A stretch of DNA of 64,000 bases from an uncultured Succinivibrio sp. (GTDB lineage: Bacteria > Pseudomonadota > Gammaproteobacteria > Enterobacterales > Succinivibrionaceae): positions 26,128 through 90,127 of the forward strand of contig CACZXZ010000005.1 in the NCBI GenBank assembly GCA_902785325.1. Direction: 5' to 3'. Below the pieces are notes generated by a model. That model was not told the origin of the DNA. It searched no databases and saw only the letters and a list, made by a program, of their open reading frames with translations. A program made the position numbers and the translations under genes. Positions 40,426-48,853 of this stretch are shown here, piece by piece. Position 1 is the first letter of the stretch; each line of letters opens with the position of its first letter.

Positions 40426-42996
40426 TTAAACTTCAGCATTTGGATCTAAATCAGAAATTTCTTCTTTAACTTCCTTCTTAGAAGCTTTAGATTTAACTTT
40501 AACAGAATCAACACTCTGTGTAGGTGCTGAAGCAATTAAAGACTTCTGTTCTTGATTAGAAGTATGATCAACATCTTCATCCTCTAACTGATCTTCAGTC
40601 CAAAAATTCTCACGATACAACTCAACACGAGCTTGCATAACCACAGCATTACCATTGTTTTGATAATCTTGAAGATCTTTGTATTTAATCCAAATGGTAT
40701 AAGGTTTACGCATTAAACCTTTCATCTTTTCTGCAACAGTTAAGAAGTTCTTAGGTACAACAACTTTAACATATTCATCATCGCCTATTGGATCTTCTTC
40801 ATCATCGTCATCATCAGCTTGATTAGATGATACAGCAGTGCTATTTGAACTACCAAATAGACCTTGAACCTTGTTAATATCTTTCTTATTAAAAGTCTTA
40901 GGCTCTGCATCTTCATTAGAAGCTGAATTAGTTTGCTCTGATGATTCAGTTGTTTGTTTCTCATTATCACTAGTTTGAGAAGTTAAATTCTCAGGTGCTT
41001 TAGGAATATCTGTTGTAGTTGTAGGATCTTCGGTATCAGCCTTATTAGTATCAGAATCTTCAACCTTAGAATCTTCATTATTTGTAGCTGTTGCTGTTGA
41101 ATCTGTATTTTCAGCAGTATCATCTTCAGTAGTAGCATTATCTGAAGCATCAGATTTTGGATCTTCATCTAAGAAATCATCTAAACCATTTAAAACATCT
41201 GCTTCAGTTTGGGCTTTTTTATACTTATTCACAGGCTTGTAATCATCATCCTCATGATCTGTATTTTGCTCTGTATTAGGAACATCTGTATCAGAAGCAG
41301 TTACATTATTGTTTTCTTCGGTATTTACCTGAGTATCTTCAGCAGAAGTTACATCACTTTCGGCATTATCAATACCTGTTTCTGTTACTTGATGATCATC
41401 CTGAGATTGTGATGAATTTTCAACCTGCTCTGATGAATTATCTTCATTAGATGATGTAATAGTCTTTTCTTCAACTAAAGCAGTATCATCTTGCTCAGAT
41501 GATGCAGTAGTATTTTCAGTTGTAGAGTGCTCTACTTCTTCAGATTTAGCTTCTTGATTATCTGAATTTTGAGTTTGAGTATTGGTATTTTCTATCTTTT
41601 CATCAGAATTTACCTCAACATTATCTTTAACAGATTCACTTACAGAAGCTGTATTAGTGGTTGTACCTTGTTCTTCAATAGCTGTATTTACAGATGTATC
41701 AGCAGTTACATTAGCTAAAGTTGACACTTGAGTAAAGTCATTCTTTTGAATGATATTCTCAGTAGGAGCTTCCTGTTTTTGCTTAATTCGCTCTTTGATA
41801 CTATCAAGATCAGCAAGAGGAGCTCTTTCACTCATACGTTTACGCATCATTTCTGCTCTATCGTGCAATTTAATGCGCTGATCAGGATCTCTATCATATT
41901 TACTACGTACTTTACGATATAAAGTTCTGCCACGACCTGATAGCTTCTTCTCTAGCAGATCAGATAAATACTCTTTCTTTTCGTAAATCTCAGGGTAAAG
42001 AATATGATCTTCTTCGATAAGAATTTGCATCAGTTCTACAAGATCAGCATCTCTTTCATCGTCAGTTAGAGGTACTTCACTATCGGTTAGACCAGCTTTG
42101 CTATCTTCGATAGCATTATCAATAGAATCCATTAACTTTTGATCTTCAATTTGTGAAGATTTAGAAGGGATATACTGACCTTCTTTTTCTTGTGGCATTA
42201 AGAAATTACGCATTTCATTTAAGCGTTGTTTTTCTTCATACTCTGCCTTTGCTTCATCTGAAAGATTACGAGGTTTCATTCCCATTTCAGCACGAGGGAA
42301 TTTAGCTTTAACGTAAACGTCTTTCTGTAAAGAAGGGGGATCTTGTGAATCATTTTGATTGAAATACTCGGGGTGATTCTGATAACTATCATCAGTGTCA
42401 TCATGCAATCCCAAGCCAGGCTCATAAACAGGTTGATTATCTTGACCATTAGTTGTCGCAACCTCAGTCTTAGTATTATCAGTTGGAGCTTTATTCTCTG
42501 TATTTTTAGTAGAAGCTACATCATTAGCTTTGACACTAGACTCTGTTGATTCAGAATTAGCACTATTAGAAGCTTGTTGTGAATTATCTGAATTTTCAGT
42601 ATTTGTTTCACTAGCCTTAACTTGAACAGTTAAAGTTGAAGGATCAACTTTACCATCCATCAAATTTTGAATATCGGTTACAGGAGCAAAAGCTGAATTT
42701 GGCAATTCAACCTCAGATTGAATAACATTAGCCTTGTGATCATCAACAAGCTTGTCAGCTACTGAAGGATCTGCAATCACAGCTTGAATAGTTTGATTAT
42801 TTTGAGTTAAAAGCTTAAATAAATTCTTTTCAAACTCAGGACCAAGACTATCAATAGTCTTGATCAGCACGTCAGCTTGATCTTCAGATAATACACTTAA
42901 ATTAACCAAGCAATTTAAGTAATGATCTTTATAAACACAAGCACCTTCTTTAAGGTACTTAGGTTTATTTAACTGTAAGAATTTTAAAAAATTCAT
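40426..42996 (-). CDS. Large acidic low-complexity protein
   Basis: This 856-aa protein is not recognised. A folded N-terminus (1 to about 110) is followed by long Ser/Thr/Asn/Asp/Glu-rich tracts (about 125-200 and 420-715). They frame a basic island near 330-400 (YLSDLLEKKLSGRGRTLYRK, then DRAEMMRKRM). The C-terminus (YVKVVVPKNFLTVAEKMKGL, then PYTIWIKYKDLQDYQNN) looks folded. There is no signal peptide. It follows an exported protein and a transglycosylase on the same strand, so a role in the transfer machinery or in packaging an exported effector is possible, but unproven. Confidence 0.7.
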   Translation of the reverse strand: MNFLKFLQLNKPKYLKEGACVYKDHYLNCLVNLSVLSEDQADVLIKTIDSLGPEFEKNLFKLLTQNNQTIQAVIADPSVADKLVDDHKANVIQSEVELPNSAFAPVTDIQNLMDGKVDPSTLTVQVKASETNTENSDNSQQASNSANSESTESSVKANDVASTKNTENKAPTDNTKTEVATTNGQDNQPVYEPGLGLHDDTDDSYQNHPEYFNQNDSQDPPSLQKDVYVKAKFPRAEMGMKPRNLSDEAKAEYEEKQRLNEMRNFLMPQEKEGQYIPSKSSQIEDQKLMDSIDNAIEDSKAGLTDSEVPLTDDERDADLVELMQILIEEDHILYPEIYEKKEYLSDLLEKKLSGRGRTLYRKVRSKYDRDPDQRIKLHDRAEMMRKRMSERAPLADLDSIKERIKQKQEAPTENIIQKNDFTQVSTLANVTADTSVNTAIEEQGTTTNTASVSESVKDNVEVNSDEKIENTNTQTQNSDNQEAKSEEVEHSTTENTTASSEQDDTALVEEKTITSSNEDNSSEQVENSSQSQDDHQVTETGIDNAESDVTSAEDTQVNTEENNNVTASDTDVPNTEQNTDHEDDDYKPVNKYKKAQTEADVLNGLDDFLDEDPKSDASDNATTEDDTAENTDSTATATNNEDSKVEDSDTNKADTEDPTTTTDIPKAPENLTSQTSDNEKQTTESSEQTNSASNEDAEPKTFNKKDINKVQGLFGSSNSTAVSSNQADDDDDEEDPIGDDEYVKVVVPKNFLTVAEKMKGLMRKPYTIWIKYKDLQDYQNNGNAVVMQARVELYRENFWTEDQLEDEDVDHTSNQEQKSLIASAPTQSVDSVKVKSKASKKEVKEEISDLDPNAEV

Positions 42997-43026
42997 ATTT
43001 GATTACCCAATAATTTACTAATAAAA

Positions 43027-43701
43027 TTAACGTTTTACCCATTTAGAGAAATCATCAGAAGTTAACACTTGAGATGAATTTGTCACAGGTATTCTTTTTT
43101 TTAGATTAAAATTAAAATCTATATTTTCTAAACTCTTTAAAGCAGTAGCTCTATTCTTTACTGAATTACTCTTAGCTACTGTATTAGTTTTTGGTTTAGA
43201 AGTAGTATTATTTTTTGAACTCTTAGTTTTAGTAACTTTACCTTGAGAGCTATCAGCTAGCACCGTATTTCTAAGTTCAGTAATTTTATTTTGAGCTGTT
43301 TTTTCAAAACTTGCATCTACTTCAATTTGGCTTTGTGGTATAGGAGGTTTACTTGGATCTTCAAACATAAAATAAGTAGGTTGATTAAACTTGTTATAAT
43401 CAAGTTCTACTTTTGAAGATACAACCTTTTTTTGAACCTGAGTTTGAGCTATTTCTTCAGTATTAATTTGTTTTCTACTACCCTGCTCAACTTTAACTTT
43501 TTGCTGTTCTTGTTCAAAATCTTTACCGTAAATTTTTGCTAATTGATGTCGATCTAGCTCATTTAAATCTAAATTATCACCTTTTCTTTCATCAATAATA
43601 GCAACATCACTTTCTTTTAAAGTGTCTAAAAAGTTGGCAAAAGCACAATTTAAATTGCTAATACTCAAAGCAAAACCTATACACATTACTAACTTATTCA
43701 T
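43027..43701 (-). CDS. Exported protein of unknown function
   Basis: This 224-aa protein has an N-terminal signal peptide (MNKLVMCIGFALSISNLNCA, cleavage likely near CAFA-NF). The mature part is basic, Gln/Lys/Ser/Thr-rich and mostly disordered (TKTKSSKNNTTSKPKTNT). It overlaps the transglycosylase gene by 8 bp and probably acts in the periplasm with it, perhaps as a transfer-channel component. No family is recognised. Confidence 0.7.
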   Translation of the reverse strand: MNKLVMCIGFALSISNLNCAFANFLDTLKESDVAIIDERKGDNLDLNELDRHQLAKIYGKDFEQEQQKVKVEQGSRKQINTEEIAQTQVQKKVVSSKVELDYNKFNQPTYFMFEDPSKPPIPQSQIEVDASFEKTAQNKITELRNTVLADSSQGKVTKTKSSKNNTTSKPKTNTVAKSNSVKNRATALKSLENIDFNFNLKKRIPVTNSSQVLTSDDFSKWVKR

Positions 43702-44197
43702 TTACTTGATATTTGTGCTTAAAATAATCATCTAATCTTTTAACTATTAAATCAAAAAACATGTTAGCGACATCACGAGGAAAACGCTTAATGTTTACTA
43801 GTAATCTATCACGATACTTTTGATTATATTTCTCTGTTCTCGAATGATAGAAGGCAACCTTTTTAAAAGTATCATCACCAGGCTCTGCAAGGTGAGATTT
43901 AATTCTCCAACCTGCTAAATGAAATGGATAACAATTATTCTTCATTACATCTGATGATTTAATTCCTTCTTTTTCTAAAGTCTTTAAGTATGAGGTATTA
44001 AATTGCATCATACCTAAGTCATAAGTACCATTAGTATTTTTAACTTTAGAATCTACTTTTCCACCTTCATTAAGAGCCACAGCATAAATAAGATCAGCTG
44101 GTATCTCATAATGAATACCAGCTTCCACCGAACAATAAGTTCTGATGTCCTCAATAGGCATAGCAGGAGGCAAATCTGAAATTGGAAAAACAATCAT
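43694..44197 (-). CDS. VirB1/TrbN-like lytic transglycosylase
   Basis: This 167-aa protein has the SLT fold signature. The catalytic Glu is probably E44 in YAVALNEGGK, followed by NGTYDLGMMQFNTSYL and a later FHLAGWRIKSHL. Such enzymes open the peptidoglycan so a type IV secretion channel can be built. No cleavable signal peptide is evident, as in some TrbN-type proteins, so the export route is unclear. It overlaps the genes on both sides, by 8 bp and 1 bp. It is direct evidence that the element encodes at least part of a conjugative channel. Confidence 0.85.
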   Translation of the reverse strand: MIVFPISDLPPAMPIEDIRTYCSVEAGIHYEIPADLIYAVALNEGGKVDSKVKNTNGTYDLGMMQFNTSYLKTLEKEGIKSSDVMKNNCYPFHLAGWRIKSHLAEPGDDTFKKVAFYHSRTEKYNQKYRDRLLVNIKRFPRDVANMFFDLIVKRLDDYFKHKYQVNE

Positions 44198-44607
44198 TAC
44201 TTATTTACTCGAACAATATCTTTAAGAATAGCTGAATAGGCATCATCAAAGCGACATAATTGAGAAACGTAATTCATGTAACGCTCAGAACAATAGGTTA
44301 CTCCATCAACCATAGCAGTATATTCACTAGGATAGTCAGTAGAACCAAGATTGATATTTTTGCGCACATAGCTATTTAATTTTCCAACAGCATAATAACG
44401 AAGATAGGTAGCTAAAGAAGAAACTTCGATTGGCAAATCAAAAAACACTAAGGCTTTATGTAAAAGATCATCGTAGTCAACTCCATATTTTTTGCAGTTA
44501 TCTAATAATAACTTCATCTCATAAATATCAGAGTGACAGAAGGATGCAAAAGCACAAGCTACATCCTGGTAATCTTCTGAACTTAACTGTAATTCATTAT
44601 TCATCAT
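44197..44607 (-). CDS. Unrecognised 136-aa protein
   Basis: This protein is not recognised. It is soluble, helical and rich in Tyr, Asp and Cys (YQDVACAFASFCHSDIYEMK). It is the first gene of the run leading to the transglycosylase and overlaps it by one base. A TATAAT (44659-44664, minus strand) lies about 50 bp upstream. Confidence 0.65.
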   Translation of the reverse strand: MMNNELQLSSEDYQDVACAFASFCHSDIYEMKLLLDNCKKYGVDYDDLLHKALVFFDLPIEVSSLATYLRYYAVGKLNSYVRKNINLGSTDYPSEYTAMVDGVTYCSERYMNYVSQLCRFDDAYSAILKDIVRVNK

Positions 44608-44888
44608 AATTTCATACTACCTACACACACTAATAACCAAGATTATTTTATCACATTTATTATAGTAATTTACATTTTAAAAGATTATTTTAAGTGTTAA
44701 ATTAGTTAGCATATTTTGATATTTGTGAACAATTATTAAAAGACTCGAGTCTTACAAAATGTCATGACAAAATTACTTAAATGATTGTTAAATTTAGTCT
44801 TTTATAAGTGATTTCTTTAAATATCCTATACATAATACAAATAATATACTATAATAATATAAAATATGTTATAAAAGGAGCTTAGATA
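44608..44888. promoter_or_regulatory. Divergent promoter region
   Basis: This 281-bp gap separates the 136-aa gene (minus) from the DnaC-like gene (plus). It contains a minus-strand TATAAT (44659-44664) and a plus-strand TATAAT in ATACTATAATAATAT (44850-44855). It also has a TGTCATGACA palindrome (44760-44769) and a TGTTATAA half-site (44867-44874), like those at oriT and before int. The AAAAGGAG just before 44889 is the ribosome binding site. Confidence 0.5.
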
Positions 44889-45662
44889 ATGCACAATGGT
44901 TTTCAAGATTTAATCAATGCTATTGAAAAGCTTACAGGTAAAACTTTTCCTAAAGTTGATAAAGAAAATATTGATTTAGCAAAAATGCGTAGAGAAGAAG
45001 CTCATTTAGCTACTTTAGAAATTGCTGAAAAACGCAGAAAAAATCATAAGCATGAAATTAACGAGATGTACTTACAATCTATTATCAATCCAAATTGGAC
45101 TTTTGATAAAATTCAAATTGACTCTCTTAATAGCAAAGCCGTAGAAATTGCAAAATCCTTTTGTTCTTTATTAAAGATCCCTGACAACTATATAGCAGAT
45201 ACAAATCCAGCTTTACTTTTAATTCAAGGTAGCCCAGGTTGTGGAAAAACCGTGCTTTGTAATTGTGTTGCCAATAAATTTTTAAATGAGCATTACAAAG
45301 AAGTGCAAATTTGCACTTTTAATGCCATCAAAAGAGCTCGAGCACCAGGCTACAAAGATACAGCTTATGATGCTGAAGAAAAAATATCATCATGGGAAAA
45401 GTATTTACATACTGATCTTCTCATTATCGATGGCTTATGCCAAGATAATGAGAATTTAACAGCCTTTGATAAACAAGTATTTGTAGAGTTACTAAGAACA
45501 AGAAAAAAATTAGGTTTACCTATCGTAATTACTACTACCATGCCTATTGCTAATATTAGTACTAATATTGGTGAAGCCTGTATAGAGTCAATTAAAGATT
45601 ACAGCGTATTTGCTAGTGCTTTACTAGGTTTAAGTCGCAGACAAGCTATTGTTTTTAATTAA
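44889..45662 (+). CDS. DnaC/IstB-like AAA+ ATPase
   Basis: This 257-aa protein has Walker A GSPGCGKT at 114-121, Walker B TDLLIIDGL near 177-185, and sensor-1-like PIVITTTMP. The layout fits DnaC/DnaI helicase loaders or IstB-like transposition ATPases. Without an IstA partner, a helicase loader for element replication is more likely. Walker B has DG instead of the usual DE/DD, which may reduce hydrolysis. It is a lone plus-strand gene between the transfer run and the integrase. Confidence 0.75.
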   Translation: MHNGFQDLINAIEKLTGKTFPKVDKENIDLAKMRREEAHLATLEIAEKRRKNHKHEINEMYLQSIINPNWTFDKIQIDSLNSKAVEIAKSFCSLLKIPDNYIADTNPALLLIQGSPGCGKTVLCNCVANKFLNEHYKEVQICTFNAIKRARAPGYKDTAYDAEEKISSWEKYLHTDLLIIDGLCQDNENLTAFDKQVFVELLRTRKKLGLPIVITTTMPIANISTNIGEACIESIKDYSVFASALLGLSRRQAIVFN

Positions 45663-45685
45663 AAATGCCCTTGTTACAGGGCATT
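45661..45685. terminator. Bidirectional terminator between the DnaC-like gene and int
   Basis: ATGCCCT (45665-45671) pairs with AGGGCAT (45678-45684), with an A-run on the left (T-run on the minus strand) and TTAAAA on the right. It serves the convergent integrase gene and the DnaC-like gene. Confidence 0.75.
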
Positions 45686-45694
45686 AAAACTACT

Positions 45695-46906
45695 CTATTT
45701 CTTCTTTGCTTTTTCTTGATCTACAAGAATTTGCTCAAGCTTGTCAAAAGCAAATTTTAGCTTCTCTTCTACGGCATTATTCCATCGTTTCATCACTTCT
45801 ATTCTTGGATTAAACAAATCAGATTTTTGGTAACGTTCATCTACTCCCATTTGTAATTCATGATCTAAACATTTACAAGCAAGCTCATAAGAGATTTGGT
45901 TATCAGCCATCCATGAACGAGCTGTTTTTCTAAAACCATGAGGTTGAGCTATACCTCCAGTAACAATTTTTAGAGTACAGGATAAATCAGGCTCACTTAA
46001 ACAGGTCCTACCACTTTTAGACACAAACAAGAAATCATTATCATTAGCTCTTTTAGTGTCGAATTTAGATACAAAGTTATAGATTTTTATCATCTGATCG
46101 GTAAGTGGAATCCTAAAAGGATATGGCTTTTTAATCTTCATTAAATTACCAGGCACAGAAATCATTTTCTTATTAAAATCAAAATAAGAGAATTTAAGTT
46201 GTCTGTTTTCACCAGGTCTTAAACAGGTCAATAATTGCATTAAAAAACAAGCAAGAAACATAGGATCAGGTGCTAATAAAGGTCTAAATACGCTTTCAAG
46301 ATCTTCATGAAGTACATACCTATATCCCTCCGTTGGCACGTATTTTGGAAATGCTTCTGATTTTTTTAGCACCCTAAAATGATGAAAAGCGAGGAGATCA
46401 TTTTCAACAGCAAGATCCATAATGCAACAGAATACATCAATACATTCTTGAATTTTATATGGTGTAATATCTTTGTTACTTAACAGACAATTCTTGACAT
46501 CGGTATTACGGATGCTTGTAACAGGTTTAGTATTTAAAGGCGCAAGGTATTGTACACATTTGCGAATATTTGGAAAACGCACTAAAGATCTTTTCATCTC
46601 TAAATATTCATTAGCTACTGTTTTAAAACAAGGGATTGCAACTTTGTATCTACGATTTTTCTTATCAGCTAAAGCTCTAGCATCATCATAGTCAAGTTCG
46701 GTTGGATAGACTCCTAACTTGAGCATAGATTCACAACCTTTACCTCTAAAGTAAAAAACTAAACGTTGAGTTTCTCTGTAAACACGTAAACAAAGGTTGT
46801 CCCCCAAGCCGATTACAACTTCTCTCTTCTTCATAGATCGAAAACGTAGGTTGCGTACGATCATTTGAAATTCCTCATAAGTAACAGGCTCTAATAATCT
46901 AGGCAT
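45695..46906 (-). CDS. int: P4-type tyrosine recombinase (integrase)
   Basis: This 403-aa integrase has the catalytic set R230 (TCLRPGENR), H323 and R326 (HGFRKTAR), H349 (CLDHEL) and nucleophile Y359 (DERYQKSD). The N-terminus carries the DUF4102-like arm-binding domain (GDNLCLRVYRETQRLVFYFR, then LKLGVYPTELDYDDARALA). P4-type integrases insert elements into the 3' ends of tRNA genes. Two tRNA-Ser genes lie just upstream, with their 3' ends facing the element, so this enzyme is the likely agent of integration. Confidence 0.95.
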   Translation of the reverse strand: MPRLLEPVTYEEFQMIVRNLRFRSMKKREVVIGLGDNLCLRVYRETQRLVFYFRGKGCESMLKLGVYPTELDYDDARALADKKNRRYKVAIPCFKTVANEYLEMKRSLVRFPNIRKCVQYLAPLNTKPVTSIRNTDVKNCLLSNKDITPYKIQECIDVFCCIMDLAVENDLLAFHHFRVLKKSEAFPKYVPTEGYRYVLHEDLESVFRPLLAPDPMFLACFLMQLLTCLRPGENRQLKFSYFDFNKKMISVPGNLMKIKKPYPFRIPLTDQMIKIYNFVSKFDTKRANDNDFLFVSKSGRTCLSEPDLSCTLKIVTGGIAQPHGFRKTARSWMADNQISYELACKCLDHELQMGVDERYQKSDLFNPRIEVMKRWNNAVEEKLKFAFDKLEQILVDQEKAKKK

Positions 46907-47358
46907 AATAATTAACTCCTTGAAATATTTAAAGAAATATGTAAGAAATTTCTTACTCGAACAATTATAGATGCCACTATATTTTTTGGAAGATCAAATC
47001 ATCTTCTGATCGCAAACTAATAGAAAGAATGATCTTACGATCATAAACTACGATCATAAAATTTATAACAAATGTTATAAAAATACCCAATGATCGCAAA
47101 TGATCGCAATAATTTATATTAGTATATTTGTAAATTATAGATAATACTTTGTTTATTATAGTAGAATTTAAAAGTGATATATAAGCTATCTATGATTGAG
47201 AAATGATATAAAAATGTATAGACAAAACATAAAAGTTGTACTATCATAATTGTGTAGGTTACGTTATGACCTATATTGATTGGTTCTATTCGTTATTTTT
47301 AGCTTAATAATCAAATAGTTAACCTTGATTTATCGCTCTAAAACACCCCTTTTTCAAG
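46907..47358. promoter_or_regulatory. Integrase control and attachment region
   Basis: This 452-bp gene-free region holds a minus-strand TATAAT (46964-46969) and a perfect 16-bp palindrome GTAAGAAATTTCTTAC (46941-46956) at the expected start of int transcription. It also has repeated ACGATCATAAA and ATGATCGCAA units (about 47029-47060 and 47089-47110) and an inverted repeat TTATAACA/TGTTATAA (47063-47080). The repeats could be arm-type integrase sites or repressor sites. The element end should lie at or just inside the tRNA 3' end near 47360. Confidence 0.5.
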
Positions 47359-47448
47359 TGGCGGATGGAGTGAGATTCGAACTCACGGAGGGCGTAAACC
47401 CTCGACGGTTTTCAAGACCGTTGCATTCAACCGCTCTGCCATCCATCC
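47359..47448 (-). tRNA. tRNA-Ser(UGA), element-proximal copy
   Basis: This 90-nt gene includes an encoded CCA. Acceptor stem GGATGGA/TCCATCC, anticodon loop CTTGAAA with anticodon TGA, a class II long variable arm (GAGGGTTTACGCCCTC) and T-loop GTTCGAATC are all present. Its 3' end faces the element and integrase, making it the likely attB. It is identical to the copy 95 bp upstream. Confidence 0.97.
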
Positions 47449-47453
47449 GCAAG

Positions 47454-47543
47454 TGGCGGATGGAGTGAGATTCGAACTCACGGAGGGCGTAAACCCTCGA
47501 CGGTTTTCAAGACCGTTGCATTCAACCGCTCTGCCATCCATCC
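47454..47543 (-). tRNA. tRNA-Ser(UGA), promoter-proximal copy
   Basis: This copy is identical in sequence to the one at 47359-47448; the exact repeat unit is 95 bp (47355-47449 and 47450-47544), with only five bases between the mature genes. A TATAAT (47560-47565, minus strand) lies about 17 bp upstream, so both are probably one transcript. The second copy keeps the serine decoder safe if integration disrupts the other. Confidence 0.97.
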
Positions 47544-47814
47544 GTTGAAAACGTTGCTTATTATATAGATTTTCTAGAAAAAAGAAAGAATTTTTTTAAC
47601 TTTTTTATCGATATTTTTACAATCACGATTTATAAGCCATTTACACGCTATTAACCTGCCATCATAAATAAAGAATAATCTAAATTTTGCTAAATTTAAG
47701 TTTTTTGTAATTCTAATACTTTGATTTATAAACAGATTTAATTTTCTTGCACCTTTTACTTACAAAAGTAATAGTCTCAAATAAAAACAAAATATGTGAT
47801 ACACTATGCAATGT
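47544..47814. promoter_or_regulatory. Region between the tRNA promoter and the his leader
   Basis: The left edge has the minus-strand tRNA promoter (-10 TATAAT, 47560-47565). On the plus strand, TTGCAC near 47738 and TAATAG 16 bp further on could be the his promoter, giving a short leader that ends at the hairpin at 47815. No gene is seen, and no run of His codons for a leader peptide. Confidence 0.4.
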
Positions 47815-47838
47815 TGAGTGAGGTTCACTCATTTTTTT
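47815..47838 (+). terminator. Terminator-like hairpin before hisG (candidate attenuator)
   Basis: TGAGTGA (47815-47821) pairs with TCACTCA (47825-47831), followed by seven T. No plus-strand gene precedes it, so it most likely controls read-through into the his operon. No leader peptide is visible. A TTGACA follows at 47841-47846, but no -10 box is placed well for it. Confidence 0.65.
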
Positions 47839-47871
47839 ATTTGACAATTTTAAAAGATTAAAGAGTTTATT

Positions 47872-48804
47872 ATGAGCATTTGCAAAGCATGTTGCGAAAA
47901 TCAAGGCAGCGAAAAGAAGCGCCTGCGTATTGCAATTCAGAAATCCGGCCGTTTAACAGACGAAACAGAAAAACTATTTAAGAGCAGCGGTATCAAAATC
48001 TCTGCTAGCCGTGATCATCTACTTGCTCATGCTGAGAATCTGCCAATCGACATTTTAAGAGTACGTGATGATGATATTCCAGGCTTAATCATGGATCATG
48101 TTGTAGATTGGGGAATTGTTGGTCAAAACGTTCTTGAAGAAACCACAATGCAACGTGAAGTAGACGGTTTATATACTGGCTACAACGAGGTTATGAAGTT
48201 AAACTTCGGTGACTGTCGTTTATCAGTTGCTGTTCCTACTGAGCACAAGTGGAATGGTCTTCAGGATCTTGAAGGTTGTAAGATTGCAACCACCTATCCA
48301 TTCTTATTACGTCGTGTATTAAAAGAAGCTGGCGTAAACTTTAAGCCTGTATTACTAACAGGTTCTGTTGAAGTTGCTCCTCGTGCAGGTCTAGCTGATG
48401 CTATCTGTGACCTTGTATGTACAGGTGCTACTTTACAGTCTAACGGCTTAAAAGAAGTTCAAACCATTTACACCTCACAAGCTGTGTTAATTGGTCGTGA
48501 TCAAGAGTTATATCCTGAGAAGCAAGCAATTGCTGATCTTCTAATCCAAAGATTTAAGGGTGTAATGAGTGCTGTTGAAAGTAAGTACATCATGATGAAT
48601 GCACCTAAGAACAAGCTAGAAGAAATCAGAGCAATTTTACCTGGTGCTGAAAATCCTTCAATTATCGAACTAGAAGGCAGTCCTGACCGTGTAGCTCTAC
48701 ATGTAGTATCTCGTGAAAAACTATTCTGGGAAACCTTAGAGCAATTAAAGGCTTTAGGCGCAACTTCTATTCTAGTTGTACCTATCGAGAAAATGTTAGG
48801 TTAG
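47872..48804 (+). CDS. hisG: ATP phosphoribosyltransferase
   Basis: This 310-aa long-form HisG catalyses the first step of histidine synthesis, joining ATP and [44 protein letters not shown] and [19 protein letters not shown] match enterobacterial HisG closely. The C-terminal regulatory domain ([12 protein letters not shown], then [15 protein letters not shown]) is present, so histidine feedback control is expected. The N-terminus is about 12 residues longer than in E. coli and contains CKACC, an unusual cysteine cluster. It is first in the his operon. Confidence 0.97.
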   Translation: MSICKACCENQGSEKKRLRIAIQKSGRLTDETEKLFKSSGIKISASRDHLLAHAENLPIDILRVRDDDIPGLIMDHVVDWGIVGQNVLEETTMQREVDGLYTGYNEVMKLNFGDCRLSVAVPTEHKWNGLQDLEGCKIATTYPFLLRRVLKEAGVNFKPVLLTGSVEVAPRAGLADAICDLVCTGATLQSNGLKEVQTIYTSQAVLIGRDQELYPEKQAIADLLIQRFKGVMSAVESKYIMMNAPKNKLEEIRAILPGAENPSIIELEGSPDRVALHVVSREKLFWETLEQLKALGATSILVVPIEKMLG

Positions 48805-48813
48805 GATTAAATT

Positions 48814-48835
48814 TGGCAAGTATTCACGCTTGCCA
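48814..48835 (+). other. Intercistronic stem-loop between hisG and hisD
   Basis: TGGCAAG (48814-48820) pairs with CTTGCCA (48829-48835). No T-run follows, so it is more likely an mRNA stability element than a terminator. It may adjust hisG versus hisD expression. Confidence 0.5.
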
Positions 48836-48853
48836 TTATATGTAGGATTCAAG

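Noticed and set aside
40785-42549. Several short frames within the 856-aa gene region
   Set aside because: They arise from shifted or antisense reading of low-complexity Ser/Thr/Asp/Asn tracts.
1-47358. Interpretation of the left part as a prophage
   Set aside because: There are no capsid, terminase, portal or tail genes; relaxase, oriT, TraK/L/M-like, ParAB and transglycosylase genes indicate a conjugative element. A full type IV secretion set is not in the window, so autonomy is not proven.
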